A stretch of 11,127 bases of DNA from Bordetella parapertussis (GTDB lineage: Bacteria > Pseudomonadota > Gammaproteobacteria > Burkholderiales > Burkholderiaceae_D), in assembly GCA_945867725.1 (NCBI GenBank), contig CAMBJI010000037.1, forward strand, positions 1 to 11,127. Reading direction: 5' to 3'. Below are positions 1 to 7,777 of the stretch, one piece after another. The notes beneath the pieces were generated by a model. That model saw nothing but the letters and a program-made list of their open reading frames with translations. It searched no databases and was not told the origin of the DNA. Made by a program: the position numbers and the translations under genes. Position 1 is the stretch's first letter, and every line of letters starts with the position of its first letter.

Positions 1-1099
1 TACGGTCGATATACCGTGCTGTTTGCTCACCCGGCCGAATACCTGGCACAAAGGCACCGCTTTTCTTCAGGTTGTCTGCCGTTTCTTTGCTGTTAAACAC
101 GAGTGCCGTGTAGAAGAAACAAAAGAAAATAATCGCTGCGGCATACAACAATGCATGAATCGGTTCGCCCGGGGCCATCGACGCTGCCAAGTCCTTCAGA
201 AAGCGTACTACCCCGCTATCCGTTTCTCCCGACGTGAACCAGCTAGTAATCGTGGCCGGAAACAAAATGATCGAAGAAGCGAAGATCGGCGGAATGACAC
301 CGGCCATATTCAGTTTGAGCGGCAAATGGCTGCTCTGGCTTCCGTAAATCTTGTTACCTACCTGGCGCTTCGCATAGTTGACCAGAATCTTGCGCTGGCC
401 TCGTTCAATAAAGACAACCAAATAAGTCACTAGCGCGACCACCAAGCAGATCAAAATCGCCGTCAGTGCATTCATTGAACCCGTTCGAACGAGTTCGAAC
501 AAACCACCCAACGCGGTTGGTAAACCAGCCGCGATGCCTGCAAAAATGATGATAGAAATGCCATTACCTAAACCGCGTTCGGTGATCTGCTCGCCGAGCC
601 ACATCAGGAACATCGTACCCGTCACTAATGTAACCACCGTTGTAAAACGAAATGCCAGACCCGGATCGATCACGAGGCCTGCCTGTGATTCGAGCGCAAT
701 CGCGATACCCAACGCCTGGAAGGTGGCTAACACCAGCGTGCCATAGCGCGTGTACTGCGTAATCTTGCGACGACCCGACTCACCTTCTTTTTTCAGCGCT
801 TCCAACTGGGGCGACACAACCGACAAAAGCTGCATGATGATCGATGCCGAAATGTACGGCATGATGCCCAATGCAAAAATCGTGAAACGCGACAGCGCAC
901 CACCTGAGAACATGTTGAACATGCCCAGAATGCCACCGCGATTCTGATTAAACAAAGTCGCAAGCTGCACCGGATCAATACCTGGTACCGGTATGTGCGC
1001 ACCCGTTCTAAACACCACCAAAGCAGCCAGCAAAAACCACAAACGCCCCCAAGGGAATCCGCTTGCAGCGCTTTTCGCGAGTTTTGGTGAAGTTGCCAC
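1..1099 (-). CDS. secY: Protein translocase subunit SecY, 3' end cut by window edge
   Basis: SecY is the central pore-forming subunit of the inner-membrane SecYEG channel, which exports unfolded proteins and inserts membrane proteins. The first 366 codons are present and read without a stop to the window edge; the family is about 440 residues, so roughly the last 75 are missing. Visible landmarks are the first membrane segment (residues 20-32) followed by [10 protein letters not shown] at 33-42, the plug region [14 protein letters not shown] at 59-72, [16 protein letters not shown] at 78-93, [15 protein letters not shown] at 169-183, the cytoplasmic loop FIERGQRKI at 230-238, [11 protein letters not shown] at 267-277 and [14 protein letters not shown] at 344-357. 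The start is a GTG (1099-1097) with AGGA five bases upstream; no ATG gives a better family fit. It lies 20-21 nt after rplO, the usual spc position. Identification is certain; the start codon is likely. Confidence 0.97.
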   Translation of the reverse strand, partial: MATSPKLAKSAASGFPWGRLWFLLAALVVFRTGAHIPVPGIDPVQLATLFNQNRGGILGMFNMFSGGALSRFTIFALGIMPYISASIIMQLLSVVSPQLEALKKEGESGRRKITQYTRYGTLVLATFQALGIAIALESQAGLVIDPGLAFRFTTVVTLVTGTMFLMWLGEQITERGLGNGISIIIFAGIAAGLPTALGGLFELVRTGSMNALTAILICLVVALVTYLVVFIERGQRKILVNYAKRQVGNKIYGSQSSHLPLKLNMAGVIPPIFASSIILFPATITSWFTSGETDSGVVRFLKDLAASMAPGEPIHALLYAAAIIFFCFFYTALVFNSKETADNLKKSGAFVPGIRPGEQTARYIDR

Positions 1100-1120
1100 G
1101 TTATTCCTGTCAGGCCTTGA

Positions 1121-1552
1121 TTACTCGACCGAACCGCCAGCGGCCTCGATGGCTGCCTTGGCACCTTTGGTCGCGATCACACCCTTGAGCGTAACTTTCT
1201 TCGACAACTCGCCTGCCTTAATCACCCGCACGAAACGCGCTAGCTCGGAAATCAAGCCCGCCTGCTTCAGTGCCAAGAGATCAATGTCAGCGACTGGCAG
1301 TTTCGCCAGATCGGACAAACGAACTTCGGCCTTGAATGGCTTGGATTGCGATTTGAAGCCGCGCTTTGGCAGACGACGCTGCAATGGCATCTGACCGCCT
1401 TCAAAGCCGACTTTGTGGAAACCACCTGAGCGGGACTTCTGACCCTTGTGACCACGACCGGCGGTTTTGCCCAGACCGGATCCGATGCCGCGGCCTACAC
1501 GACGCTTCGCGTGCTTGGCACCGGCTGCAGGTTGAATAGTGTTGAGTTCCAT
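1121..1552 (-). CDS. rplO: 50S ribosomal protein L15
   Basis: L15 binds 23S rRNA and joins the large subunit at mid to late assembly, bridging several domains through its extended N-terminus. The 143-residue product has the usual length. The N-terminal part carries the Gly/Arg/Lys-rich extension [19 protein letters not shown] (residues about 20-38), which threads into rRNA, followed by [17 protein letters not shown] at about 50-66, and the globular C-terminal domain ends with the typical Ala/Gly-rich IEAAGGSVE. The ATG is preceded by GGAG with a 5-nt spacer. It sits 24 nt after rpmD, the longest gap inside the spc part, and immediately before secY, as in most bacteria. Confidence 0.98.
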   Translation of the reverse strand: MELNTIQPAAGAKHAKRRVGRGIGSGLGKTAGRGHKGQKSRSGGFHKVGFEGGQMPLQRRLPKRGFKSQSKPFKAEVRLSDLAKLPVADIDLLALKQAGLISELARFVRVIKAGELSKKVTLKGVIATKGAKAAIEAAGGSVE

Positions 1553-1576
1553 ATTTGCTCCGTTCGCAAGCGATGC

Positions 1577-1756
1577 TTACGCCACCACTTTCACGAGATA
1601 CGATACTTTGTTGATCATGCCGCGGACTGACGGCGTGTCTTCGAGCTCCGAAACGGAATTCACACGACGCAAGCCCAGGCCACGAACGGTGGCACGATGT
1701 GACTCGCGCGTTCCGATGAGACCCTTGACCAGTTTGACTTTGATTGTATTTGCCAT
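1577..1756 (-). CDS. rpmD: 50S ribosomal protein L30
   Basis: L30 is a small protein of the large subunit that contacts 23S rRNA near the 5S region. The product is 59 residues, beginning [16 protein letters not shown] and containing the family signature [15 protein letters not shown] (residues about 21-35) and [12 protein letters not shown] near the end. An upstream in-frame start at 1810 would overlap rpsE and add a non-homologous N-terminus; the ATG at 1756 is chosen because it matches the family and has AAGGTG just upstream, overlapping the rpsE stop codon. It lies between rpsE and rplO with a 10-nt upstream gap. Some bacterial lineages lack L30; here it is intact. Confidence 0.97.
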   Translation of the reverse strand: MANTIKVKLVKGLIGTRESHRATVRGLGLRRVNSVSELEDTPSVRGMINKVSYLVKVVA

Positions 1757-1766
1757 TTTGATCACC

Positions 1767-2285
1767 TTAGCCCAGGATTTCCTCGACCGTCTTGCCGCGT
1801 TTTGCAGCAATTTCGGATGGTGTGCTCATCTTGGCGAGGCCATTCAACGTCGCACGAACCATGTTGTAGGGATTAGTTGAGCCATTGGATTTCGCGACAA
1901 CATTCGTCACGCCCATGACTTCAAAAATCGCGCGCATCGGACCGCCGGCGATCACACCTGTACCGTCTTTCGCAGGAATCATCATCACAGATGAAGCGCC
2001 GTGGCGACCATGGACTGTGTGATGAAGCGTGCCATTTTTGAGCGATACCTTGATCATCTTGCGGCGCGCTTCTTCCATCGCTTTTTGCACAGCGACCGGC
2101 ACCTCTTTCGATTTGCCCTTGCCCATGCCGATGCGACCATCGCCATCACCGACCACAGCCAGCGCCGCGAAACCCATGATCCGGCCACCCTTCACCACCT
2201 TGGTGACACGGTTGACCGCGATCATTTTTTCGCGCATGCCGTCGTCGGGCTTCTCGCTTTGCATTTTTTGTTGCATTTTTGCCAT
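1767..2285 (-). CDS. rpsE: 30S ribosomal protein S5
   Basis: S5 lies at the back of the small subunit, lines the mRNA entry channel with S3 and S4, and influences decoding fidelity. The 172-residue product has a short polar N-terminal tail (residues 1-17), then the double-stranded-RNA-binding-like N-terminal domain with [18 protein letters not shown] (about 30-47) and [13 protein letters not shown]. The C-terminal domain has [22 protein letters not shown] and [15 protein letters not shown]. The flexible loop around VVKGGR is where spectinomycin-resistance changes occur in this family; no disruption is visible. The ATG has AAGGA nine bases upstream overlapping the rplR stop. Twelve bases separate it from rplR. 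Confidence 0.98.
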   Translation of the reverse strand: MAKMQQKMQSEKPDDGMREKMIAVNRVTKVVKGGRIMGFAALAVVGDGDGRIGMGKGKSKEVPVAVQKAMEEARRKMIKVSLKNGTLHHTVHGRHGASSVMMIPAKDGTGVIAGGPMRAIFEVMGVTNVVAKSNGSTNPYNMVRATLNGLAKMSTPSEIAAKRGKTVEEILG

Positions 2286-2297
2286 GATTACTATTCC

Positions 2298-2660
2298 TTA
2301 GAACTTCAGACCGGCTTCGCGAGCTGCTTCCGCAACTGCTTTGACCCGACCGTGATAGCGGAAACCGGAGCGATCGAATGCGACTTCAGCGATACCGGCC
2401 TTCAATGCCTTCTCTGCGACACGCTTGCCGACCAGAGCAGCTGCGGCGGTGTTGCCGCCTTTGCCTGACTGACCTGCGAGCTCTTTGCGAACTTCCGCCT
2501 CGGCGGTTGATGCACTCGCAAGAATCTTGGCGTCGGGGCTAATGATCGTCGCGTAGATATGCATGTTGGTGCGATGCACGGCAAGGCGATTTACCTTGAG
2601 CTCTACGATCTTGGCACGCGTTTGGCGTGCACGGCGCAGGCGAGATGCTTTCTTGTCCAT
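2298..2660 (-). CDS. rplR: 50S ribosomal protein L18
   Basis: L18 binds 5S rRNA and helps anchor it, with L5, in the central protuberance of the large subunit. The product is 120 residues starting [18 protein letters not shown], a basic N-terminal arm, followed by [16 protein letters not shown] (about 27-42), [17 protein letters not shown] and a C-terminal [24 protein letters not shown] signature region. A TTG two codons upstream (2666) is in frame, but the ATG at 2660 is preferred: AAGGG lies six bases upstream, and the MDKK start matches the family. It follows rplF by 9 nt. Confidence 0.97.
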   Translation of the reverse strand: MDKKASRLRRARQTRAKIVELKVNRLAVHRTNMHIYATIISPDAKILASASTAEAEVRKELAGQSGKGGNTAAAALVGKRVAEKALKAGIAEVAFDRSGFRYHGRVKAVAEAAREAGLKF

Positions 2661-2669
2661 GGTCAACCC

Positions 2670-3203
2670 TTACTTCTTCTTGGTTTCTTTGATCACCACA
2701 ACCTCGTCCACATAGCGGACGCCTTTGCCTTTATAAGGCTCCGGGCTGCGGTAGGCGCGCACTTCAGCTGCAACCTGACCTACCTTTTGGCGGTCGATAC
2801 CCTTGATAACAATTTCAGTCTGCGTCGGGGTTTCGCACTTCACGCCAGCAGGCATCGCGTGAACGATAGGATGCGAAAATCCCAGTGACAGATTCAGCTT
2901 GTCGCCCTGAGCCTGGGCCTTGAAACCCACACCGACCAGCGACAGCTTCTTTTCAAAACCTTTAGTGACACCATTGACCATGTTGTTGACCAACGCGCGG
3001 ACTGTGCCCGACATCGCATTAGCTTCACGGCTTTCATCGGCCGGCGTCAGGTTCAGCGTTCCATTGTCGTTCTTGATCACCACCTGCCCAGTCAAGGGCA
3101 ATGACAGCGTACCCTGCGGACCTTTGACGGCGATCTTCTCTGCCGTGATCGTCACTTCGACATCTTTGGGCAAAGCGATTGGCATTTTTCCTACACGAGA
3201 CAT
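2670..3203 (-). CDS. rplF: 50S ribosomal protein L6
   Basis: L6 sits near the sarcin-ricin loop and the factor-binding site of the large subunit and is needed for late assembly. The 177-residue product matches the usual length. It begins [17 protein letters not shown], and shows two repeated L6 folds: the first includes [12 protein letters not shown] (about 28-39) and the second includes [13 protein letters not shown] and the conserved [18 protein letters not shown] followed by [14 protein letters not shown] near the C-terminus, the family signature that contacts rRNA. A strong AAGGGGGAAG lies just upstream and overlaps the rpsH stop. The gap to rpsH is 12 nt. Confidence 0.98.
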   Translation of the reverse strand: MSRVGKMPIALPKDVEVTITAEKIAVKGPQGTLSLPLTGQVVIKNDNGTLNLTPADESREANAMSGTVRALVNNMVNGVTKGFEKKLSLVGVGFKAQAQGDKLNLSLGFSHPIVHAMPAGVKCETPTQTEIVIKGIDRQKVGQVAAEVRAYRSPEPYKGKGVRYVDEVVVIKETKKK

Positions 3204-3215
3204 GTCACTTCCCCC

Positions 3216-3611
3216 TTAGGCCACGTAGCAAAGAATCTCGCCACCGGTACCGGTTGCGCGCGCCTTACGATCGGTCATCACACCCTGGGGTGTAGACACA
3301 ATGGCGACACCCAAGCCGTTCATCACGGTCGGGATCTCACTTTTGCCACGGTAAATACGCAGCCCCGGGCGAGAAACACGCTCGATACGCTCGATAACCG
3401 GGCGACCTGCGTAGTATTTCAGCTCGATACGCAGCTCAGGCTTACCGCCCAGATCTGCAACCGCAAAATCCTCGATGTAACCCTCTTCCTTCAACACTCG
3501 GGCAATAGCGACCTTGAGTTTTGAAGAAGGCATGGCCACGGTTGTTTTGTTGACGCTCTGCGCGTTACGGATACGCGTTAGCAGATCGGCGATAGGATCG
3601 CTCATACTCAT
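3216..3611 (-). CDS. rpsH: 30S ribosomal protein S8
   Basis: S8 is a primary 16S rRNA-binding protein of the central domain (helix 21) and, in E. coli, the translational repressor of the spc operon. The 131-residue product starts [18 protein letters not shown] and ends with the RNA-binding C-terminal domain: [31 protein letters not shown] and the terminal [19 protein letters not shown] is the highly conserved signature. The first ATG (3611) is preferred over the one two codons later because GGAG lies eight bases upstream and MSM is the family start. It follows rpsN by 14 nt. I could not convincingly find an S8-binding mimic at rplE, so conservation of E. coli-type autoregulation remains open. 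Confidence 0.98.
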   Translation of the reverse strand: MSMSDPIADLLTRIRNAQSVNKTTVAMPSSKLKVAIARVLKEEGYIEDFAVADLGGKPELRIELKYYAGRPVIERIERVSRPGLRIYRGKSEIPTVMNGLGVAIVSTPQGVMTDRKARATGTGGEILCYVA

Positions 3612-3625
3612 CGCTTATTCTCCTA

Positions 3626-3931
3626 TTACCAGCTGGCTTTAGTCATACCCGGAATCTCACCACGCATGGCGATTTCACGGAGCTTGGTGCGACCCAGACC
3701 GAATTTGCGGAATGTGCCGCGCGGACGACCAGTCAGTGCGCAACGGTTGCGCTGACGAGTCGGCGCAGAGTTACGGGGCAGCGACTGTAACTTCAGACGC
3801 GCGTCGTAACGCTCTTCTTCCGATTTCGACTGATCGTCGATAATGCTCTTCAATTCGGCGCGCTTGGCAGCGTATTTCTTTACCAGTGCGGCGCGCTTCT
3901 GTTCGCGGTTAATCAGTGCCAGTTTTGCCAT
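3626..3931 (-). CDS. rpsN: 30S ribosomal protein S14, long zinc-independent form
   Basis: S14 is in the head of the small subunit beside S10, S19 and S3. The 101-residue product is the long form: it lacks the paired CxxC zinc motifs of the 61-residue type and has a single cysteine in [21 protein letters not shown] (about 63-83). It ends with [17 protein letters not shown], the conserved C-terminus. An in-frame ATG at 3994 would overlap the end of rplE and add 21 unrelated residues; the ATG at 3931 gives the family start [13 protein letters not shown] and has TGAGG just upstream, where TGA is the rplE stop. The gap to rplE is 7 nt. Confidence 0.98.
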   Translation of the reverse strand: MAKLALINREQKRAALVKKYAAKRAELKSIIDDQSKSEEERYDARLKLQSLPRNSAPTRQRNRCALTGRPRGTFRKFGLGRTKLREIAMRGEIPGMTKASW

Positions 3932-3938
3932 GGCAGCC

Positions 3939-4478
3939 TCAGTTTCTGAACGGGAATTTGAATGCGGCGAGAAGCGCTTTTGCTTCATCGTCACTCTTTG
4001 CTGTCGTGGTGATACTAATGTTCATACCACGCAGCGCGTCGATCTTGTCATACTCGATCTCGGGGAAAATGATCTGCTCTTTCACACCGATGTTGTAGTT
4101 ACCACGGCCGTCAAATGCTTTGCCTGATACGCCACGAAAATCGCGAACGCGAGGAAAAGCAATACTCACGAGACGATCCAGAAATTCGTACATGCGCGCA
4201 CCACGAAGTGTGACCATGCATCCAATCGGGTAGCCTTCACGAATCTTGAAACCGGCAATCGCCTTGCGAGCCTTGGTAACCACTGGCTTTTGACCAGCAA
4301 TCTTGGTCAGATCACCGACGGCGTGCTCAATAATTTTCTTGTCAGCGACCGCTTCCGATAAACCCATATTCAGGGTGATCTTGGTCAGACGCGGGACCTC
4401 CATCATCGACTTGTAGCCGAACTTGGCTATTAGGTCAGCGACGACTTTTTCTTTGTAATGTTCTTGTAGACGGGCCAT
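3939..4478 (-). CDS. rplE: 50S ribosomal protein L5
   Basis: L5 binds 5S rRNA, forms part of the central protuberance and contacts the elbow of P-site tRNA and S13 of the small subunit. The 179-residue product is full length. Landmarks include KYS-like [19 protein letters not shown] (about 21-39), [22 protein letters not shown] (about 67-88), the [28 protein letters not shown] block and the C-terminal [20 protein letters not shown] seven bases upstream of the ATG lies within the last codons of rplX, and only 4 nt separate the two genes, suggesting coupled translation. In E. coli the S8 repressor site is at the start of this gene. Confidence 0.98.
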   Translation of the reverse strand: MARLQEHYKEKVVADLIAKFGYKSMMEVPRLTKITLNMGLSEAVADKKIIEHAVGDLTKIAGQKPVVTKARKAIAGFKIREGYPIGCMVTLRGARMYEFLDRLVSIAFPRVRDFRGVSGKAFDGRGNYNIGVKEQIIFPEIEYDKIDALRGMNISITTTAKSDDEAKALLAAFKFPFRN

Positions 4479-4482
4479 TTGA

Positions 4483-4797
4483 TTACACCTTCACGACTTC
4501 GCCAGTGGATTTGTAGACGCGGACTTTGTTACCGTCCACCGTCTTGATACCCACACGATCTGCCTTGCCGGTCGCTGCATTGAACAACGCGACATTAGAA
4601 ATATGAATTGGCATCAGCTTGTCGACGATGCCGCCAGTTGCGCCTGTCATCGGGTTAGGCTTTACAGCCTTTTTCGCGATATTGATGCCGTCAACAACCA
4701 GATGATTGGCATCAACGCGCTGCGTGACCACACCGCGCTTGCCTTTGTCTTTTCCAGTCAGAACGACGACTTCGTCTTTTGTACGAATCTTATCCAT
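4483..4797 (-). CDS. rplX: 50S ribosomal protein L24
   Basis: L24 is one of the two assembly-initiating proteins of the large subunit; it binds the 5' end of 23S rRNA and ends up near the polypeptide exit. The 104-residue product has the N-terminal KOW motif, with [17 protein letters not shown] at about 10-26, then the signature [14 protein letters not shown] at about 37-50, and a C-terminal domain with [11 protein letters not shown]. Length matches the family. A canonical AAGGAG lies five bases upstream of the ATG and overlaps the rplN stop. The gap to rplN is 9 nt. Confidence 0.98.
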   Translation of the reverse strand: MDKIRTKDEVVVLTGKDKGKRGVVTQRVDANHLVVDGINIAKKAVKPNPMTGATGGIVDKLMPIHISNVALFNAATGKADRVGIKTVDGNKVRVYKSTGEVVKV

Positions 4798-4806
4798 GGC
4801 GACTCC

Positions 4807-5175
4807 TTACAAAACTTCGGGCGCAAGGGACACGATCTTCATGAAGCGCTCTGTGCGCAATTCACGGGTAACCGGTCCAAAAATACGAGTGCCAATAGGC
4901 TCCAACTTGGCATTTAACAGTACGGCCGCGTTGCGATCGAAACGCACCAGCGAACCGTCAGGCCGACGCACGCCTTTGGCAGTGCGCACAACAACAGCGT
5001 TATAGATCTCACCCTTCTTAACGCGACCACGCGGCTGCGCTTCCTTGATGGTGACCTTGATGATGTCGCCAATACCTGCATAACGGCGCTTTGAACCACC
5101 CAGCACCTTGATGCAGAGCACTTCGCGAGCACCAGTGTTGTCGGCTACTTCGAGCCGGCTTTCAGTTTGAATCAT
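4807..5175 (-). CDS. rplN: 50S ribosomal protein L14
   Basis: L14 lies on the subunit interface of the large subunit, contacts L19 and 16S rRNA, and is the docking partner of the silencing factor RsfS. The 122-residue product starts [18 protein letters not shown] and carries the signature [15 protein letters not shown] followed by [15 protein letters not shown], then [16 protein letters not shown] and a C-terminal [13 protein letters not shown]. An upstream in-frame start at 5226 would add 17 unrelated residues; 5175 is the family start. The ribosome-binding site is weaker than its neighbours': only GGGA and GGAAAG about 10-14 bases upstream. It is the first spc gene, 204 nt after rpsQ, with its own promoter candidate. 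Confidence 0.98.
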   Translation of the reverse strand: MIQTESRLEVADNTGAREVLCIKVLGGSKRRYAGIGDIIKVTIKEAQPRGRVKKGEIYNAVVVRTAKGVRRPDGSLVRFDRNAAVLLNAKLEPIGTRIFGPVTRELRTERFMKIVSLAPEVL

Positions 5176-5204
5176 GATTTTTCTTTCCCAACTTAATCCG
5201 CGCC

Positions 5205-5221
5205 GGATGCACGATGCACCC
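5205..5221 (-). promoter_or_regulatory. Inverted repeat / 7-nt tandem repeat in rplN leader
   Basis: On the minus strand GGGTGCA, then TCG, then TGCATCC can form a 7-bp RNA stem with one G-U pair and a 3-nt loop. The same bases also form a perfect tandem repeat of GTGCATC (5219-5206). It ends 29 nt before the rplN start codon. The structure is seen directly; a role in controlling rplN translation is only inferred. Confidence 0.4.
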
Positions 5222-5310
5222 TTCAACGGTCAGTCTTGGTCCCGTCGGCGATTCCGCTACGCGGCCCCACCGATTGGGTTGACAAAAAGCTACGGAGTTT
5301 TACTACTCTT

Positions 5311-5334
5311 TTTAACGCCTGCTAGTTAAAGCAG
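5311..5334 (-). promoter_or_regulatory. Two overlapping alternative inverted repeats in the spc leader
   Basis: On the minus strand CTGCT-(6 nt)-AGCAG (5334-5319) and TTTAAC-(8 nt)-GTTAAA (5330-5311) are both perfect inverted repeats. They share bases, so only one can form at a time. They fall at the very start of the leader expected from the promoter candidate at 5346-5375. Both stems are short (5 and 6 bp), so chance is possible. Confidence 0.35.
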
Positions 5335-5345
5335 CGAAGCCCACC

Positions 5346-5375
5346 ATTATGCACCATCTAAGGCTGGGCTAGCAA
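5346..5375 (-). promoter_or_regulatory. Candidate sigma-70 promoter for the spc genes
   Basis: Minus strand TTGCTA (5375-5370), 18-nt spacer, CATAAT (5351-5346): four of six and five of six matches to the vegetative consensus, with TG directly before the -10 hexamer's first base region (GTGCATAAT). Transcription would start near 5339, giving a leader of about 164 nt before rplN. The site lies in the only spacer between rpsQ and rplN, where E. coli has its spc promoter. Position supports the call; the sequence match alone is moderate. Confidence 0.5.
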
Positions 5376-5379
5376 GTAC

Positions 5380-5652
5380 TTATACGGTCTGCGCTACTTC
5401 AACTACTCGCGTCACGGTCCAGGCCTTGGTCTTGGAGATCGGTCGACCCTCCTGAATCTCGACCGTATCGCCAGTTTTGGCAACGTTAGCTTCGTCATGC
5501 GCGTGGTATTTATTCGAACGAACAATGATCTTGCCGTAAAGCGGATGACGAACACGACGCTCGATTAACACGGTGACTGTCTTGTTCATTTTGTCTGAAA
5601 CGACGGTACCGACCAGGGTACGCTTTAACGCTTTCTTTTCTGTCGCGCTCAT
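5380..5652 (-). CDS. rpsQ: 30S ribosomal protein S17
   Basis: S17 is a primary 16S rRNA-binding protein of the 5' domain, made of a single OB fold. The 90-residue product has a short Lys-rich lead [13 protein letters not shown], then [28 protein letters not shown] (about 14-41) with the conserved family start of the fold, followed by [31 protein letters not shown], the S17 signature. Its ATG overlaps the rpmC stop as TAATG (1 nt shared), and its AAGGA lies inside the last codons of rpmC, so translation is probably coupled. It is the last gene of the S10 part; a 204-nt spacer follows. Confidence 0.98.
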   Translation of the reverse strand: MSATEKKALKRTLVGTVVSDKMNKTVTVLIERRVRHPLYGKIIVRSNKYHAHDEANVAKTGDTVEIQEGRPISKTKAWTVTRVVEVAQTV

Positions 5653-5843
5653 TATTGGCCGTCCTTCTGATTAATCACAGTCTTGACGCGCGCTATGTCA
5701 CGACGCACTTTCTTGATCTGCGAGGTGTTTTGCAGCTGCTGCGTCGCAACCTGCATGCGCAGGCCGAACTGGGCTTTGAGCAGGTCGTTTAGCTCTTTCT
5801 TCAGAGCCGGCACGTCCTTAGCTTGGAATTCTGATGCTTTCAT
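5652..5843 (-). CDS. rpmC: 50S ribosomal protein L29
   Basis: L29 is a small helical-hairpin protein at the polypeptide exit of the large subunit, next to L23, where trigger factor and SRP dock. The 63-residue product starts [21 protein letters not shown] and has the conserved second helix [20 protein letters not shown] (about 39-58). Length and order between rplP and rpsQ match the family. AGGGGA lies five bases upstream of the ATG and directly after the rplP stop. An overlapping out-of-frame ATG four bases upstream opens only a nine-codon frame and is ignored. Confidence 0.97.
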   Translation of the reverse strand: MKASEFQAKDVPALKKELNDLLKAQFGLRMQVATQQLQNTSQIKKVRRDIARVKTVINQKDGQ

Positions 5844-5853
5844 TCATATCCCC

Positions 5854-6273
5854 TTATTGGCCAACCTGGCGCACAACGAAGGCGGTCGCCAAAGGCAACT
5901 TTGCCGCTGCAAGGCGGAAGGCCTCACGCGCCAGCGCCTCGTCAACACCATCCATCTCGTAGAGAACCTTGCCGGGCTGGATCTCGGCAACGTAGTACTC
6001 CGGATTGCCTTTACCGTTACCCATACGAACTTCTGCAGGCTTGTTCGAAATTGGCTTGTCCGGGAAGATACGGATCCAAATACGACCGCCGCGCTTGATG
6101 TGGCGGGTCATCGCACGACGAGCTGACTCAATCTGACGTGCAGTAATGCGTCCGCGAGCAATTGCCTTCAGACCAAATTCACCAAACGACACCGCCGTGC
6201 CACGCTCATGTGAAATGCCCTTGTTGCGGCCTTTCTGCTCTTTCCGGTACTTTCTGCGTGCTGGTTGCAACAT
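5854..6273 (-). CDS. rplP: 50S ribosomal protein L16
   Basis: L16 is a late-assembly protein near the peptidyl transferase centre and A-site tRNA elbow. The 139-residue product begins [17 protein letters not shown] and contains the signatures [21 protein letters not shown] (split around residues 49-69) and [33 protein letters not shown] in the core, and ends [16 protein letters not shown]. It closely resembles Burkholderiales L16 as I recall it. The start has AGGAG seven bases upstream lying in the end of rpsC, and only 2 nt separate the genes. Confidence 0.98.
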   Translation of the reverse strand: MLQPARRKYRKEQKGRNKGISHERGTAVSFGEFGLKAIARGRITARQIESARRAMTRHIKRGGRIWIRIFPDKPISNKPAEVRMGNGKGNPEYYVAEIQPGKVLYEMDGVDEALAREAFRLAAAKLPLATAFVVRQVGQ

Positions 6274-6275
6274 GA

Positions 6276-7142
6276 TTATTCTCCTGCCTTCTCAGCTGGC
6301 GCAGCCGGTGCGTCAGCTTTCTTTGCGCGAACCCGCTTTGCAACCGCAGGTGCGGGCGCAGCAACACCTTCTGTTGGAGTTGCTGCCGCAGTTGCAGGCG
6401 CATCCGCGCGTTTAGTACGTGCCGTACGTCCAGCAGGCTTACCATCATCACGACGCGGTGCACGACGCTTGCGTTCGTCGTCCGAAGTCGTTTCGACGGC
6501 TGGCGCTTCGCCGCTTGCCAAACGATCACCTTTGTAAACCCAAACCTTGATACCAATGATGCCGTAGGTAGTTTCTGCCTCGCCGAAACCGTAATCAATA
6601 TCGGCACGCAGGGTATGCAGTGGCACGCGGCCTTCGCGATACCACTCTGTACGAGCGATCTCGATGCCGTTCAGACGGCCGGATGACATGATCTTGATGC
6701 CTTGCGCGCCGAGGCGCATTGCATTTTGCATCGCACGCTTCATCGCACGACGGAACATGATCCGCTTTTCGAGCTGCTGAGCGATTGAATCAGCGATCAG
6801 TTGCGCATCAGTTTCTGGCTTGCGAATTTCTTCAATATTGACGTGTACAGGCACGCCCATCATTTTGGCCAGCGCCGACTTCAGAACCTCAATGTCTTCG
6901 CCCTTCTTACCAATGACAACACCTGGACGCGAGCTGAAAATCGTAATACGCGCGTTCTTGGCAGGGCGCTCGATCAGCACGCGACCAACGGATGCGTTCT
7001 TCAGCTTCTTCTTAAGGAATGCACGGACCGAAAGGTCTTCCTGGAGCATGTCGGCAAAATTGCTGTTGCCTGCATACCAGCGTGATCCCCAATTACGGGT
7101 GACGGCAAGACGAAAGCCGGTTGGATGAATCTTCTGTCCCAT
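6276..7142 (-). CDS. rpsC: 30S ribosomal protein S3 with long Ala/Pro/Lys-rich C-terminal tail
   Basis: S3 forms part of the mRNA entry channel in the head of the small subunit and contributes to mRNA unwinding with S4 and S5. The 288-residue product has the KH domain with the GxxG loop GKKG at 78-81, and the C-terminal S3 domain with [20 protein letters not shown] (164-183) and [21 protein letters not shown] ending at 206. E. coli S3 is 233 residues; here a low-complexity tail of about 80 residues (208-288) follows, rich in Ala, Pro, Lys and Arg with acidic patches, including two copies of K(R/K)ADAPA at 244-250 and 274-280. Betaproteobacterial S3 proteins commonly carry tails, but this one looks long. 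TAAGGGAG five bases upstream sets the start; the gap to rplV is 10 nt. Confidence 0.98.
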   Translation of the reverse strand: MGQKIHPTGFRLAVTRNWGSRWYAGNSNFADMLQEDLSVRAFLKKKLKNASVGRVLIERPAKNARITIFSSRPGVVIGKKGEDIEVLKSALAKMMGVPVHVNIEEIRKPETDAQLIADSIAQQLEKRIMFRRAMKRAMQNAMRLGAQGIKIMSSGRLNGIEIARTEWYREGRVPLHTLRADIDYGFGEAETTYGIIGIKVWVYKGDRLASGEAPAVETTSDDERKRRAPRRDDGKPAGRTARTKRADAPATAAATPTEGVAAPAPAVAKRVRAKKADAPAAPAEKAGE

Positions 7143-7152
7143 CGTGACTCCC

Positions 7153-7482
7153 TTAATTACCGACAGTCACGTATATGTGACAGGTTTGTTTGGAGATGCG
7201 ATCACCACGGCCTTTGGCTCGGGCGGTGAAACGGCGCATCACTGCACCTTTTTCCACATAGATCACTCTGACCGTGAGTTCGTCGATATCTGCGCCGTCA
7301 TTGTGCTCAGCATTAGCAATCGCCGACTCAAGAACCTTCTTGATCAACACGGCACCTTTTTTCGGACTAAAAGTCAGAATATTGAGCGCTTGATCGACTT
7401 TTTTGCCGCGAATCAGATCGGCAACCAAACGGCCTTTCTGGGCCGACAGTCTTGCGCTGCGGAGGGTAGCTTTAGTTTCCAT
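7153..7482 (-). CDS. rplV: 50S ribosomal protein L22
   Basis: L22 spans the large subunit; its extended beta-hairpin lines the narrowest part of the nascent-peptide tunnel with L4, where macrolide-resistance changes arise. The 109-residue product shows [17 protein letters not shown] (about 13-29), [20 protein letters not shown] (about 50-69), and the hairpin region around [18 protein letters not shown] (79-96), followed by QTCHIYVTV. There are two adjacent in-frame ATGs at 7485 and 7482. The second is chosen because AAGG then lies seven bases upstream rather than four and the family begins METK/METI; the first would add one Met. The hairpin has no deletion visible. Confidence 0.96.
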   Translation of the reverse strand: METKATLRSARLSAQKGRLVADLIRGKKVDQALNILTFSPKKGAVLIKKVLESAIANAEHNDGADIDELTVRVIYVEKGAVMRRFTARAKGRGDRISKQTCHIYVTVGN

Positions 7483-7491
7483 CATCGGACC

Positions 7492-7767
7492 TTATTTCTT
7501 AGCCTTTTTGTCAGCTGCATGACCTTTGAACGTGCGGGTCAGTGCGAATTCACCAAGCTTGTGACCCACCATATTCTCAGACACGTAAACCGGCACATGC
7601 TGTTTGCCGTTGTGCACGGCGATCGTCAGGCCAATAAAGTCAGGCATGATCGTCGAACGACGTGACCAAGTCTTGATTGGCTTCTTATCGCGCACCGCCT
7701 GAGCAGTCTCGACTTTTTTCAGCAGGTGGGCGTCGCAAAACGGCCCTTTTTTTAATGAACGTCCCAT
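7492..7767 (-). CDS. rpsS: 30S ribosomal protein S19
   Basis: S19 is in the head of the small subunit, paired with S13, near the A-site tRNA and the intersubunit bridge to L5. The 91-residue product starts [20 protein letters not shown] and has the signature region [44 protein letters not shown] in pieces from about residue 35 to 78, ending [13 protein letters not shown]. Length matches the family. AAGGGG six bases upstream of the ATG abuts the rplB stop. The gap to rplB is 10 nt and to rplV 6-9 nt. Confidence 0.98.
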   Translation of the reverse strand: MGRSLKKGPFCDAHLLKKVETAQAVRDKKPIKTWSRRSTIMPDFIGLTIAVHNGKQHVPVYVSENMVGHKLGEFALTRTFKGHAADKKAKK

Positions 7768-7777
7768 GTCTTACCCC

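Noticed and set aside
23..433. Plus-strand open frames across the cluster, for example at 23-433, 2001-2468, 7144-7665 and 8006-8515
   Set aside because: They lie antisense to certain ribosomal protein or secY genes, show no recognisable domains or convincing ribosome-binding sites, and are expected chance frames opposite codon-biased genes.
793..1164. Minus-strand frame overlapping the rplO end and secY start
   Set aside because: It is in a different frame from secY, which reads continuously with strong family motifs through the same bases; the alternative product is Cys/Arg-rich with no family resemblance.
4430..4500. E. coli-like S8 repressor site at the rplX-rplE junction
   Set aside because: I looked for a mimic of 16S helix 21 around the rplE start but could not identify a convincing stem with the required internal loop by eye; a covariance-model search would be needed.
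5331..5363. Short frames starting with ATGGTG in the rpsQ-rplN spacer
   Set aside because: They encode at most about 11-16 residues, have no ribosome-binding site, and begin upstream of the predicted transcript start.
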